A stretch of 64,000 nucleotides of DNA from Chrysogorgia sp. JL179-B06 (lineage: Eukaryota > Cnidaria > Anthozoa > Scleralcyonacea > Chrysogorgiidae): NCBI GenBank assembly GCA_035772405.1, contig JAYKKM010000378.1:1658501-1722500 (forward strand), given 5' to 3'. A program made the position numbers and the translations under genes. This document shows positions 1-7,718 of the stretch, one piece after another. Each line of letters opens with the position of its first letter. Position 1 is the first letter of the stretch. A model generated the notes under the pieces. The model saw only the letters and a list, made by a program, of their open reading frames with translations, made no database searches and was not told the DNA's origin.

Positions 1-1365
1 ATGCGGGGTGGTGTCTCCTGCATAACACAAAGGCACGGAGAAGCTAATAACAAATACATGAAGGGGTATGATAGTAGTAAACCATCGAAACACATCGTAT
101 ACCTAGATGCGAATAACCTTTACGGTTGGGCTATGTGTCAGTATCTACCAACTGGTGGGTTTGAGTGGGTCGAGGGTTTTGACATCAACAATCTAGACAA
201 ATATAACAACGAATCAGACAAAGGTTTGATACTTGAGGTTGATTTAGAGTATCCAGAGGAGTTGCACAATCTTCACAACGACTATCCTTTAGCCCCTGAG
301 AGGATGAAAGTAAGTAGTGATATGTTGTCAAACTATTGTAAGACAATCCAAAATAAGTTTAAGATATCTGTAGGAGAGGTTGCAAAACTTGTACCTAACC
401 TAAACGATAAGAGTAAGTATGTCGTTCATTATAGAAACCTACAGTTATACAAAAGTTTGGGAATGAAGGTTAAGAAGATACATAGAGTACTTCAGTTCGA
501 TCAGTCACCATGGCTCAAACAATATATCGACTTTAATACAGACAAGAGGACCCAAGCGAAGAACGACTTTGAGAAGGATTTCTTCAAGCTCATGAATAAT
601 AGTGTATTCGGAAAGACTATGGAGAATCTGCGAAAGCGTGTGAGCGTGGAGTTAGTAACAGACAAGGAAAAACTGAAGAAACTAACGTCAAAACCAACCT
701 TTGTTAGCAGTAAAATATTTGACAATAACTTGGTAGCAGTTCACAAGATCAAAGAGACACTAACTCTAAATAGACCAGCATACGTAGGTATGTGTATTCT
801 AGACTTATCAAAGACATTGATGTACGACTTCCACTACAATAACATCAAAAAGGAGTATGACAACAAAGCCAAACTACTATTCACAGACACGGATAGCCTA
901 ATGTATGAGATTGAGACGGAGGATGTGTACAAATATATGTACGCTAACAAAGAAGTGTTTGACTTTAGTGGATATGATAAGTCATCTCCTTACTTCGACC
1001 CAACTAACAAGAAGGTTATTGGTAAAATGAAGGATGAGACATTAGGAGTCCCAATCGTTGAGTTCGTTGGTTTAAGGTCGAAAATGTATAGCTACATAAA
1101 AGAGGATGGAAAAGGTGGGAAGACTGCTAAAGGTATCAAGAAGAGTACCATTAGAAATAATATAAGACATGACAACTATAAAAGTGTCCTGACAAATGGT
1201 GAGCAAATGTCTCACATAATTAAAACTATTCGCAGCAAGAGCCACCAACTAGGGAGCTATGAAATAAATAAGATATCCTTAAGTTGTTTTGACGACAAGC
1301 GACATATACTACCAGACGGTGTGTCTAGCTATGCGTATGGACATTACAAAATAGTTCAGAACTAG
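1..1365 (+). CDS. polB: Protein-primed type B DNA polymerase (Polinton PolB), C-terminal part cut by window edge
   Basis: Replicates the element by protein-primed synthesis. The visible 454 codons cover the polymerase domain: motif A YLDANNLYG near residue 34, motif B MNNSVFGK near 200 and motif C FTDTDS near 295, which are the catalytic aspartates of family B enzymes of the DNA_pol_B_2 type. The ATG at base 1 is internal, because it aligns to about residue 735 of the 1196-residue copy at 49033-52623, so exonuclease and N-terminal parts lie left of the window. No frameshift is visible. It runs convergently with the small gene at 1362-1541 and overlaps its stop by a few bases. In element 2 the polymerase has the opposite orientation relative to the zinc-ribbon gene. 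Confidence 0.95.
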   Translation: MRGGVSCITQRHGEANNKYMKGYDSSKPSKHIVYLDANNLYGWAMCQYLPTGGFEWVEGFDINNLDKYNNESDKGLILEVDLEYPEELHNLHNDYPLAPERMKVSSDMLSNYCKTIQNKFKISVGEVAKLVPNLNDKSKYVVHYRNLQLYKSLGMKVKKIHRVLQFDQSPWLKQYIDFNTDKRTQAKNDFEKDFFKLMNNSVFGKTMENLRKRVSVELVTDKEKLKKLTSKPTFVSSKIFDNNLVAVHKIKETLTLNRPAYVGMCILDLSKTLMYDFHYNNIKKEYDNKAKLLFTDTDSLMYEIETEDVYKYMYANKEVFDFSGYDKSSPYFDPTNKKVIGKMKDETLGVPIVEFVGLRSKMYSYIKEDGKGGKTAKGIKKSTIRNNIRHDNYKSVLTNGEQMSHIIKTIRSKSHQLGSYEINKISLSCFDDKRHILPDGVSSYAYGHYKIVQN

Positions 1366-1541
1366 CTGTTTAGATTCCTAAAATGTTTTTTAGTCTTGAT
1401 GTGTTTATATTTAGAGGTCACGTGGTATGACTGATCGCACGTCTCACGCACCCACTTATGAGTTCTCATCCACTCTTTGGTTTGAGCTCTGGATGCTATC
1501 AAAGCTTCTTCTTTGGTTTGGTAAATTTTTGGTCTTCCCAT
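1362..1541 (-). CDS. Small basic protein starting MGRPKIY, function unknown
   Basis: A 59-residue reading frame. It begins MGRPKIYQTKEEAL; GRP is the core of an AT-hook, so DNA binding is possible but unproven. Support comes from its position: its ATG shares one base with the TAA of the zinc-ribbon gene upstream (a TAATG overlap), as expected for genes read from one message, and its stop overlaps the polymerase stop tail to tail. A TATA-like run lies just before the start, as for the neighbouring genes. There is no counterpart at the equivalent place in element 2. Confidence 0.5.
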   Translation of the reverse strand: MGRPKIYQTKEEALIASRAQTKEWMRTHKWVRETCDQSYHVTSKYKHIKTKKHFRNLNS

Positions 1542-2167
1542 TATATATTACCATATATTTTATTTATCCACTCGTTGTAGTATGGATCTCCTCTCCTGTC
1601 CCAACCTAGATCCTTGTATACTACGCTATACAGGTTATACTCGAATCGCACCTTGACCTTACCAGGTTTGAGGTCGTTAAAACTACCTCTCAACTCTATA
1701 CCTCTTCTAGAGCATACTCTTATGACATAGAAAATGTATTTCGATATATTCTTTACAATCAACTTGTTTCTTTTAAGAGACCATATTATCTCTATAAAAT
1801 CACTGACAACTGTTGGTATGTCACTCTCGTTAACTAGTTCAGTCAACATTCTATCTAGCCACTTACTATAACTATGAGCCGATTTCTTGTACATCCAAAT
1901 GTTAGGTACAAAGTTTCTCACGCGTCCGTAGGTAGTCTCTCCACACTTGTTACAACTAAATACACCATCTTCGATTTGGGTTCTGTGGTTATTACACTCG
2001 TAACAGTATGTGGTGTCGTGCCACTTTTTTGGTGTTGCGTCCTTACTTCCATTCTTGATCTCGTCCAATGTGTACCCTAATGTAGTACCACTCCACTTTT
2101 TTGATGTCTCAATCTCATCCAATGTATACCCAGCATAGAACATTCTCATTGTACGTTCGTCAACCAT
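1541..2167 (-). CDS. Zinc-ribbon transcription factor-like protein (VLTF3/TFIIB-like)
   Basis: 208 residues. A four-cysteine zinc ribbon (CYEC and CNKC pairs, near residues 60-80) is followed by an all-helical region with two repeated-looking helical blocks ending VVYKDLGW. This layout matches poxvirus late transcription factor 3 homologues of large DNA viruses, and also resembles TFIIB; I cannot separate the two without a profile search. The N-terminus contains a short internal duplication in which GYTLDEI and KKW occur twice. It heads the left end of the minus-strand block. The homologue at 52649-53206 shares the ribbon and the C-terminal block. A role in reading the start-proximal TATA-like motifs of the element is an inference. 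Confidence 0.6.
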   Translation of the reverse strand: MVDERTMRMFYAGYTLDEIETSKKWSGTTLGYTLDEIKNGSKDATPKKWHDTTYCYECNNHRTQIEDGVFSCNKCGETTYGRVRNFVPNIWMYKKSAHSYSKWLDRMLTELVNESDIPTVVSDFIEIIWSLKRNKLIVKNISKYIFYVIRVCSRRGIELRGSFNDLKPGKVKVRFEYNLYSVVYKDLGWDRRGDPYYNEWINKIYGNI

Positions 2168-2197
2168 CTAAGTTAGTATACTATATATATCTTTAGA

Positions 2198-2389
2198 CTA
2201 TAGTTTAGTAACTTCGTGGTTGTCGGTTAGTATCTCCCACTCACACTTTATTGTTGTGACCTGTTTTAGAGCGTCTGATAGTAGTTGTTCCAACTCTTCT
2301 ATCTGACGAGTTTGGTAAGAGAGTGTCTCTGTCAAGTTACGCTTTTTATCAAATTCCATAGCCATCTCCTTCAAAGTTTTAGTGCTCAT
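2198..2389 (-). CDS. Small coiled-coil protein, function unknown
   Basis: 63 residues, mostly helical and charged, with a heptad-like stretch around IEELEQLLSDAL. It follows the membrane/coiled-coil gene at 2392-2808 after two bases and precedes the zinc-ribbon gene, so it is probably co-transcribed. Element 2 has no equivalent frame between 52649 and 53229. I do not recognise a family. Confidence 0.45.
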   Translation of the reverse strand: MSTKTLKEMAMEFDKKRNLTETLSYQTRQIEELEQLLSDALKQVTTIKCEWEILTDNHEVTKL

Positions 2390-2391
2390 TT

Positions 2392-2808
2392 CTATAACAC
2401 TCTATATATTAAGTAACCTAAAGGTAGTCCAACAACTCCAACGAATACCGTTTGGTATTCTTTCATCTCATCTGAGGGTTTGTAATAGTCTGACAACTCA
2501 GGCTCTTTACTAAATGTCTTCCCATCATACTGTATCGTCAGTACTTGTCTTAGTTGGTCCAGAGCGTGGTTCGTGTCGTTTATGTCTGCGTTAGCATCTG
2601 ACAATTGTTGTCTTAATTCCTGGACTTTGTCTCTCTGACGAATCTCGTTCTCGTAGAACTTTTCTTTCGCTCTTGCAAGACTTTCCAATGCTTTGTTGTG
2701 TCTCTTTATCTCTGTCTCGTAGCCTGTGTGGTTTAGCTTGCTGAATATAAATCCAGCTCCTGCGAATGCTATAGCGTTGAATAAACCACCTGCTATCACA
2801 CTAGCCAT
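2392..2808 (-). CDS. Conserved Polinton membrane protein with central coiled coil
   Basis: 138 residues: an N-terminal hydrophobic alanine/glycine-rich segment (about 3-25), a long coiled coil (about 35-90), a conserved LSDYYKPSDE motif near 105-115 and a second hydrophobic segment at the C-terminus. The homologue at 53229-53648 keeps the same order. From memory, proteins with an LSDFYxPS-type motif recur in invertebrate Polintons next to the polymerase, but no function is established. A virion or membrane-associated role is inferred from the two hydrophobic ends. Confidence 0.75.
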   Translation of the reverse strand: MASVIAGGLFNAIAFAGAGFIFSKLNHTGYETEIKRHNKALESLARAKEKFYENEIRQRDKVQELRQQLSDANADINDTNHALDQLRQVLTIQYDGKTFSKEPELSDYYKPSDEMKEYQTVFVGVVGLPLGYLIYRVL

Positions 2809-2824
2809 TATGTATTACGTTAGA

Positions 2825-3058
2825 TTATTTTGAGAACGGGTCAATAGGTAAGTATTTATTGCTCTGCGCCCACTTAACGAGTAGCGTTGAAACGCCTACA
2901 GCAGTCGCTAACTTGAGGGTGCCCTTCACTGATTCAGGGGTTCCTAACGGTTCTTTTAGTACTTTCTTTGATGCCATGGACACAGCTACGGCTCCAGCAG
3001 TCACAAGGGCTGCGTCGTATAGCTCGTTCATCAGTTCTTTTCTGTCTATTGATGTCAT
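2825..3058 (-). CDS. Small conserved Polinton hydrophobic protein
   Basis: 77 residues. A short charged N-terminus (IDRKELMNELYDA) precedes two hydrophobic stretches separated by the conserved LGTPESVKGT linker, suggesting a two-pass membrane protein. The homologue at 53653-53889 is closely similar, which fixes the start at MTSIDRK. The start lies directly behind TATAATAT. Function unknown; gene order with the two flanking membrane proteins is conserved in both elements. Confidence 0.75.
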   Translation of the reverse strand: MTSIDRKELMNELYDAALVTAGAVAVSMASKKVLKEPLGTPESVKGTLKLATAVGVSTLLVKWAQSNKYLPIDPFSK

Positions 3059-3075
3059 ATATTATACGACATGTT

Positions 3076-3369
3076 TTAATCGAGGCTGTCGAGTTTACGT
3101 GGTGGTTTTATAACAACGGTCTTAGGCTCCACTACTTGTTTGTCTTGCCTAATCGTGTAGTACAGCGAGCCAGCGGCTATTACCACTCCTATAGTGCCTA
3201 TGATGTATCCGTAGTTAAAACTATCGTCCTCACTTGTGACTCTCTCTCTCATCTTCCTCTCTTTAGCTGCTTTAGATATGGCAGCCAAGCGTTTGCCTGC
3301 CTCTACTCTCTTAGGGTCTTTAACCCTTGTTGTCGACGTTATAATAGGTACAGACTCATTGTCAGTCAT
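3076..3369 (-). CDS. Conserved Polinton single-pass membrane protein
   Basis: 97 residues with a basic conserved block KDPKRVEAGKRLAAISKAAK (about 17-36), a spacer, and one transmembrane segment near 53-70 (YGYIIGTIGVVIAAGSLYY), then a short tail. The homologue at 53911-54255 has the same block and segment. The start follows a CACGTATAATATAG motif. Function is unknown; the basic block plus membrane anchor would suit a protein linking membrane and nucleoprotein, which is inference only. Confidence 0.75.
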   Translation of the reverse strand: MTDNESVPIITSTTRVKDPKRVEAGKRLAAISKAAKERKMRERVTSEDDSFNYGYIIGTIGVVIAAGSLYYTIRQDKQVVEPKTVVIKPPRKLDSLD

Positions 3370-3385
3370 CTATATTATACGTGAT

Positions 3386-3433
3386 ATCTCGTCACAGATC
3401 GTCTCACAGTCATCTCACAGGTCGTCTCACAGA
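3386..3433. promoter_or_regulatory. Array of four TCACAG repeats at 11-12 bp spacing
   Basis: Four copies of (T)CTCACAG-like hexamers are spaced about one helical turn apart, upstream of the gene at 3076-3369 and overlapping the end of the BRO gene. Element 2 has five copies at the same syntenic place (54283-54334), so the array is conserved while the surrounding non-coding bases are not. A protein-binding site, possibly an enhancer or origin, is inferred. Confidence 0.5.
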
Positions 3434-4230
3434 TAGAGTATTCGATGAAAGTATCTTTGGTGATTAGACAGTGTGGTTTCACTCTTAAATCTCCTATTGC
3501 AGTACTCACACAGGACTCTAGAGTCTATCATGTATGTCTCTATGAAATGTATTATCTCATGTTGGTCTGAGGATAGTAATGTGTTGTACCCTTGTGATCT
3601 TAGTCTCCTTAATACCCTCAACTGGTTATTCCTAATAACCCCATTACCTTTCGGTGTTTTGAACTCTATAGCAAAACCATTGTATCTCTTTTGTAGTTGC
3701 GGAACTATCAAATCTGGTTGTCCACCACTATAACCCTTCTTCCATCCATCTATTCTTTTCGTGGACGTGTCTTGGTACTCTCCCAACCCTGGGATGACTA
3801 TTGTTGGGTGGTACTCTCTAATGTACTTCACAATGTCATAATGCAAGTCTGTCTCGTTCATAATCGATAACTGGTTGTATTGTGTGTACTGACCCGTCTT
3901 TCTAATAGACGGTAGGACTTCTGTGAATACCCACTCTTGAAACCTCTTGGCTGACTTCAATCTTGACGAAAATATTAGAGCGTAGACTCCTGGTTCTGAT
4001 ATATATACAGTATGTGATTGTGTGTTTAAAGGGAGGCTATTGTATAGCCCCCCTTGTATCGCACTAAGTGTCGTCTTATATTTATCACCAATATTTATCC
4101 TAATGGATTGTCTTGTATTATTGTAACCCAATGCTGCTGCCACCTCTCTTCCGTGGAACCATATATTATATCCATCCTTAATAGTCGTGACTGATTCCTT
4201 CTCAAAGACGAATTTTCTAACGAGACTCAT
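3427..4230 (-). CDS. BRO-N / VRR-NUC-type nuclease / C2H2 zinc-finger fusion protein
   Basis: 267 residues in three parts. Residues 1-110 form a BRO-N (baculovirus repeated ORF) DNA-binding domain with IWFHGREVAAALGY and the closing WVFTEVLPSIRKTG. Residues 125-235 look like a PD-(D/E)XK nuclease of VRR-NUC type: GQPDLI near 170, IEFKTPKG near 185, and a following glutamine. Residues 241-262 are a C2H2 finger (CEYC ... HQRYFH). The homologue at 55913-56680 keeps all three parts. The start follows a TATAATATATAGTA element. It could act as a structure-specific nuclease in replication or resolution; that is inferred from the domains. Confidence 0.75.
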   Translation of the reverse strand: MSLVRKFVFEKESVTTIKDGYNIWFHGREVAAALGYNNTRQSIRINIGDKYKTTLSAIQGGLYNSLPLNTQSHTVYISEPGVYALIFSSRLKSAKRFQEWVFTEVLPSIRKTGQYTQYNQLSIMNETDLHYDIVKYIREYHPTIVIPGLGEYQDTSTKRIDGWKKGYSGGQPDLIVPQLQKRYNGFAIEFKTPKGNGVIRNNQLRVLRRLRSQGYNTLLSSDQHEIIHFIETYMIDSRVLCEYCNRRFKSETTLSNHQRYFHRILYL

Positions 4231-4252
4231 TACTATATATTATACCACATGT
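4231..4252 (-). promoter_or_regulatory. Start-proximal TATA-like promoter of the BRO nuclease gene
   Basis: On the minus strand ACATGTG is followed by TATAATATATAGTA and then the ATG. Almost the same 20 bases precede the plus-strand capsid gene at 10911, so the motif is shared by unlinked genes of the element in both orientations. Confidence 0.6.
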
Positions 4253-4494
4253 TTTATTTCTATGTCTACACAACTCGTCGAAACAGGACCACCAGGTCCT
4301 GAACCGGGACCTCATGTGTAAACGACTCTTCCATCGATCACAAACACACCACGAGTAGGGGGTCATATGCAGTGTCTTAATCATTTACTACTATTTACTC
4401 CTGGTTCTGATATATACTGTACTTGGATGTATACTTTTAAGCCCCCGTTGAAACGACGGGGCCTAAAAACAATAACTCGTCTTGTATTTGTCGT
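4253..4494. other. Intergenic stretch with a GC-rich hairpin
   Basis: No convincing gene. A stem-loop CCCCGT/ACGGGG with a seven-base loop lies near 4442-4461, just beyond the stop of the gene at 4495 when read on the minus strand. It may end or protect the message. Short frames on both strands exist here (plus at 4262-4321, minus about 4215-4365) but lack support. Confidence 0.3.
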
Positions 4495-5019
4495 CTACGT
4501 GTTTAAAGGGGGGCGTGGTTCGCGCCCCCCTTGTGTCTCGTCATATATTTTATTGTACCTTTTCACCATTCCATTGATTGGTGGACATAAGTCAGTCACA
4601 ATATCGTCCAACACTTTAACGTCTGAGAGGAACATTGACTCGTTGTAAGGAAGACCTCTAAGATACGATCTTAGTTGTGTCAGTATCTTTTTATAGCTAG
4701 TGTGTGCAAACTTACAATGCTCCACTCTACTCGTCAGATTGGATTTAGCCAAGTAGCCTTGGATGATCACACCAGGACCACTAATACAAGCAATTATTAG
4801 AGGGTTAGCGGCTATCGATCCAGCTATAATCCCTACTGTCGTTAACCCTATGCTAGTCATGTTTAACGATAGTTTAATTTTCTTCAACCTCTTGTATTTC
4901 CATTTGTAACAGGCTTCTAGTTTGTGGTAGTACGCGTACAAGCGTTTGAGCTCTAGCACCTCTTCCTCTGACATATCCTTTGATATGTGATTGAAATCAA
5001 CAACTGACTTCTTCCTCAT
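4495..5019 (-). CDS. Conserved Polinton two-pass membrane protein
   Basis: 174 residues. An N-terminal helical region with a leucine-rich heptad (EEEVLELKRLYAYY) precedes two adjacent hydrophobic segments (about 55-75 and 76-92) and a basic helical tail containing the conserved YKKILTQLRSYLRG motif. From memory similar proteins recur in invertebrate Polintons; no function is known. The last codons lie in a perfect 10 bp GC-rich stem-loop (4503-4529). Its start is four bases into the end of the fibre gene, so the two are probably on one message. Element 2 lacks it and has two small genes at that place. Confidence 0.7.
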   Translation of the reverse strand: MRKKSVVDFNHISKDMSEEEVLELKRLYAYYHKLEACYKWKYKRLKKIKLSLNMTSIGLTTVGIIAGSIAANPLIIACISGPGVIIQGYLAKSNLTSRVEHCKFAHTSYKKILTQLRSYLRGLPYNESMFLSDVKVLDDIVTDLCPPINGMVKRYNKIYDETQGGREPRPPLNT

Positions 5020-5966
5020 TAACTTACCCCATATTCCTTCATCATATCTCTACCAACTAATATTATGTCTCGGCTCGTCATGTAGCCAGAGACAACCCTC
5101 ACGCCGTAGAACTCTATCATAGACGGGTACTTGTAGGGTGCGAGTAGTGTTTTTGGTCGATGCACTCCAAAGATCGTTACGTAAGGAGACCCTATCTCTT
5201 CGTAATTAGCTGTGAAGTCTGAGTCTGTTGATCTTATGTTGTTCACCTTAACGTAGGAGTTACCCATCCGCCAATGTATTGATATCATATGTCTCTTGGT
5301 GGTGTCGATATTATTTGGGATTGTACACGTGTACTCCTTTGCTGGAGCTCCACCACCATACGATAATTTATCGACTCCTTTGTATCCTATGTATTTGTCC
5401 CACGACCCATCATCATTTGAGACAATCGCCTCCCAATCTTTCGTAGTTACCCTCATAGCTAACCTCGCTACCACAAAAACGGATATGTCACAGTATTGCA
5501 TACGTGGACAGTTAAAATGCACTCCAGCTTCAAACGGAATCGGAGTTAGCTCAGGGGATAGGAAGCTATGACCATTGTTAACACCAACAATAGGACCATA
5601 CGTTGGATCGTATTGCACTAACATGTTCGTTTTATCTCTAATGGTTTTCACTTTATTTGTTCCACTGTGGTACTCCACCATGCTCACAGCATGGTTTGTG
5701 ACGTTAAAGTCAAATAGAACGTTATAGGACTGCGTTCTAAAGTATTGCGATAAGTATACAGACTCCAACACTTTTTTATTGATAGCATCCCAATCGTCTT
5801 CTGGATCTGCTACGTTTTTGAGTGCCCTGAACGCCATATCTATATTCCCAGACATCCTCCCACCGCTAACGCTTAACTTAGGGTCACTGTCTAGATGTCT
5901 CTTCGCTCTTCTTAATATTTTGTCACTCTCGTAGTCTCTGTCCTCAAATCCATAACTTAGACTCAT
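5019..5966 (-). CDS. Fibre/attachment-like virion protein
   Basis: 315 residues. The N-terminus MSLSYGFE plus a basic segment (KRHLDSDPKL) is followed by a collar-like GGRMSGNIDM ... LKNVADPEDD pattern typical of phage-like fibre necks, then a beta-rich C-terminal half ending FYGVRVVSGYMTSRDIILVG, reminiscent of concanavalin-type folds. The homologue at 57066-58016 is collinear. Position, neck motif and beta-rich head suggest a trimeric surface spike; receptor binding is inferred. The same MSLxYGF start occurs on one vertex protein of element 2 (60227). Confidence 0.6.
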   Translation of the reverse strand: MSLSYGFEDRDYESDKILRRAKRHLDSDPKLSVSGGRMSGNIDMAFRALKNVADPEDDWDAINKKVLESVYLSQYFRTQSYNVLFDFNVTNHAVSMVEYHSGTNKVKTIRDKTNMLVQYDPTYGPIVGVNNGHSFLSPELTPIPFEAGVHFNCPRMQYCDISVFVVARLAMRVTTKDWEAIVSNDDGSWDKYIGYKGVDKLSYGGGAPAKEYTCTIPNNIDTTKRHMISIHWRMGNSYVKVNNIRSTDSDFTANYEEIGSPYVTIFGVHRPKTLLAPYKYPSMIEFYGVRVVSGYMTSRDIILVGRDMMKEYGVS

Positions 5967-5970
5967 TATG

Positions 5971-7701
5971 TTATAACATATATTTACTTACTAAATAGCC
6001 AGACGCAGCCGAAACCACTAGAACTAGCCCCAACCCTGTCGTGTTGTCACCTGGTGTCACTTCTAGACGACGTTCTTGATGTGTCACCTTTGGTTTGTCA
6101 AGTGTCTCCAGATGCTCTCCACCTTCCTGGTGTGCCACGTTTGATGTCACCAGACGATTCGTCACCTTTGGTTTGTCAAGTGTCTCCAGATGCTCTCCAC
6201 CTTCCTGGTGTGCCACGTTTGATGTCACCAGACGATTCGTCACCTTTGGTTTGTCAAGTGTCTCCAGGTGCTCTCCACCTTCTTGGTGTACTTTCTTAAC
6301 CTCAGTCGTTTTCGCGTAGTTTAACCCACTGTTTACCCCAAACTTCATACTCTGTGTAGCAGTCTTCAATAGGTTGTTGTACCCAGCGATTTTGTTCTTT
6401 AGGATTACAACGTTACTTGGCATTAACCACGTAGACGGTGACAGCGCAAGGTTTTGGACAACGTTAGTGTCCCTAATCGACTTGTTCATGTTGAGAATCC
6501 ACGTTGACACGTCGTAGTTTATAACACTATCCTCCACCAACTTTCGGAACTCTTGTTGAGTCTCTAGACTGCCTGCAGAATCACCAACGACTGACACACG
6601 TGTTCTCGCTTGTGCACCAAGTGTGGAGTAAACAAAGGCTTCTATGGACTGATTTAGATATTGTCGCCCAATGTTGGTGAAACCATTCGACACCAGAGGA
6701 ACGTATCGTTTGTAGTCGTTATTAACGTCGTTAATCGTGAAGACTCTCTCCTCACCTGTTGTACCATCAGCAAGGACTTTACCTTGGTAGTAATGTTTTC
6801 TAGGAATCTTGTCTGTCTTACCATACAATTCTCCAGCGTCAAACTCTCTACTTATCGATCTCATACTCTCACCACCTTCCATCCTTCTGAGAAGTCTTCT
6901 AACAGTAAAGTACAGATGAAACCTCATTACACTAGTGATAACAGGGTGAACTTCTTGCGATGGTGACAAGTGTTGTAACGACACTCCACAACAGAAACTT
7001 GCACAATACGTTGCAAACACGACCCTATAGTAGCTCTCATTATCGTCCCACTTTGACTTTGTCTTTGACGTGGTGATTTGTAATATTGGTAACTTTGAGA
7101 GAAAGTAGTTCTTTTGATTAACGAAGACTCTAAAGTTATTCACTGGGTAGTTCAACACGTTTTCCGTTGGATAGCCATCCCAAAGTCCCCAGTGGTTCTT
7201 GCGACCTTTTGATAGTGGTTGGATAGTTCCACCAGATAGCCATATTTTTGGAAACTTGTCGTCGTGACCTTTTGGAGACTTGTTGTTGTGTAACCAAATC
7301 CACATACTCTTGTCGTTTTTGAAGGTATCACTAGTTATGTTAGTGCTTATGATGTCGTTGTTTCTAAAATATATGTCAACGCCATTAACCTCACCATCTT
7401 GTGAGACAGTTGGATCGAACTCAAACTTACTCAAAGTGATGTCAGGGTACTTTTTCACTAGATCCAGCTTAGCCACGCGTATGGCATTAGCTATCTCTTT
7501 TTGGTTAGCTATCATTGGCTTGTTTATCGTTAGATACTTAGTATACTCTGGGTTACTCTTAAACCTACTTGAGTCTATCGAAACGTCACCAATATTGGTT
7601 TTCGTCACGAAGAATATATGTATATGCATATTGTCGTCAACATCAAGAAAAAACCTATTCTTGTCAGCATAAGGATACTTTCTTTTGAACACATCCATCA
7701 T
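5971..7701 (-). CDS. Large conserved Polinton virion-type protein with C-terminal membrane anchor
   Basis: 576 residues. The conserved core runs from NHWGLWDGYPTEN (about 165) through YPVNNFRVFV, a cysteine-rich ASFCCGVSLQHL, VRRLLRRMEGG and ALSPSTWLMPSN (about 440). A tandem-repeat linker (about 470-545) and one C-terminal hydrophobic segment (VVSAASGYLVSKYML) follow. I recognise the core as recurring in invertebrate Polintons but cannot give it a proven function; a structural or membrane-fusion role is possible. Its start lies 17 bases from the divergent vertex gene at 7719. The homologue at 58019-59500 has a shorter, different N-terminus and a different repeat linker. Confidence 0.65.
   Translation of the reverse strand: MMDVFKRKYPYADKNRFFLDVDDNMHIHIFFVTKTNIGDVSIDSSRFKSNPEYTKYLTINKPMIANQKEIANAIRVAKLDLVKKYPDITLSKFEFDPTVSQDGEVNGVDIYFRNNDIISTNITSDTFKNDKSMWIWLHNNKSPKGHDDKFPKIWLSGGTIQPLSKGRKNHWGLWDGYPTENVLNYPVNNFRVFVNQKNYFLSKLPILQITTSKTKSKWDDNESYYRVVFATYCASFCCGVSLQHLSPSQEVHPVITSVMRFHLYFTVRRLLRRMEGGESMRSISREFDAGELYGKTDKIPRKHYYQGKVLADGTTGEERVFTINDVNNDYKRYVPLVSNGFTNIGRQYLNQSIEAFVYSTLGAQARTRVSVVGDSAGSLETQQEFRKLVEDSVINYDVSTWILNMNKSIRDTNVVQNLALSPSTWLMPSNVVILKNKIAGYNNLLKTATQSMKFGVNSGLNYAKTTEVKKVHQEGGEHLETLDKPKVTNRLVTSNVAHQEGGEHLETLDKPKVTNRLVTSNVAHQEGGEHLETLDKPKVTHQERRLEVTPGDNTTGLGLVLVVSAASGYLVSKYML
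6067..6290. repeat. 78 bp tandem repeat coding a 26-residue unit
   Basis: Nearly three copies of a 78 bp unit encode HQEGGEHLETLDKPKVTN and following residues in the linker of the 5971-7701 protein. The copies are almost identical at DNA level, so the expansion is recent. The homologue in element 2 has an unrelated repeat at the same place. Confidence 0.9.
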
Positions 7702-7718
7702 AACATACCGTACGTTAT
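7702..7718. promoter_or_regulatory. Compact divergent promoter
   Basis: Only 17 bases separate two divergent starts. They contain the near-palindrome AACATACCGTACGTTAT. Element 2 has ATATACCATATGTTA at the same place (59501-59544), and a third copy lies at 61085-61100. Such a short space implies very short or absent 5' leaders. Confidence 0.55.

Noticed and set aside
501..725. Open frame antisense to the polymerase
   Set aside because: Shadow of a strongly supported coding region; no domain or promoter.
4262..4321. 19-codon plus-strand frame with PPGPEPGP
   Set aside because: Too short and not present in element 2; a competing minus-strand frame overlaps it.
4215..4365. 49-codon minus-strand frame rich in W, C and R
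   Set aside because: Overlaps the BRO promoter and start, and shows no similarity to the small genes of element 2.
4503..4529. GC-rich hairpin as a bacterial-type terminator
   Set aside because: Lies within codons and in a eukaryotic context without a T run; noted only as a structure.
6054..6319. Repetitive frames opposite the 78 bp repeat
   Set aside because: Produced by the repeat; the minus-strand gene explains it.
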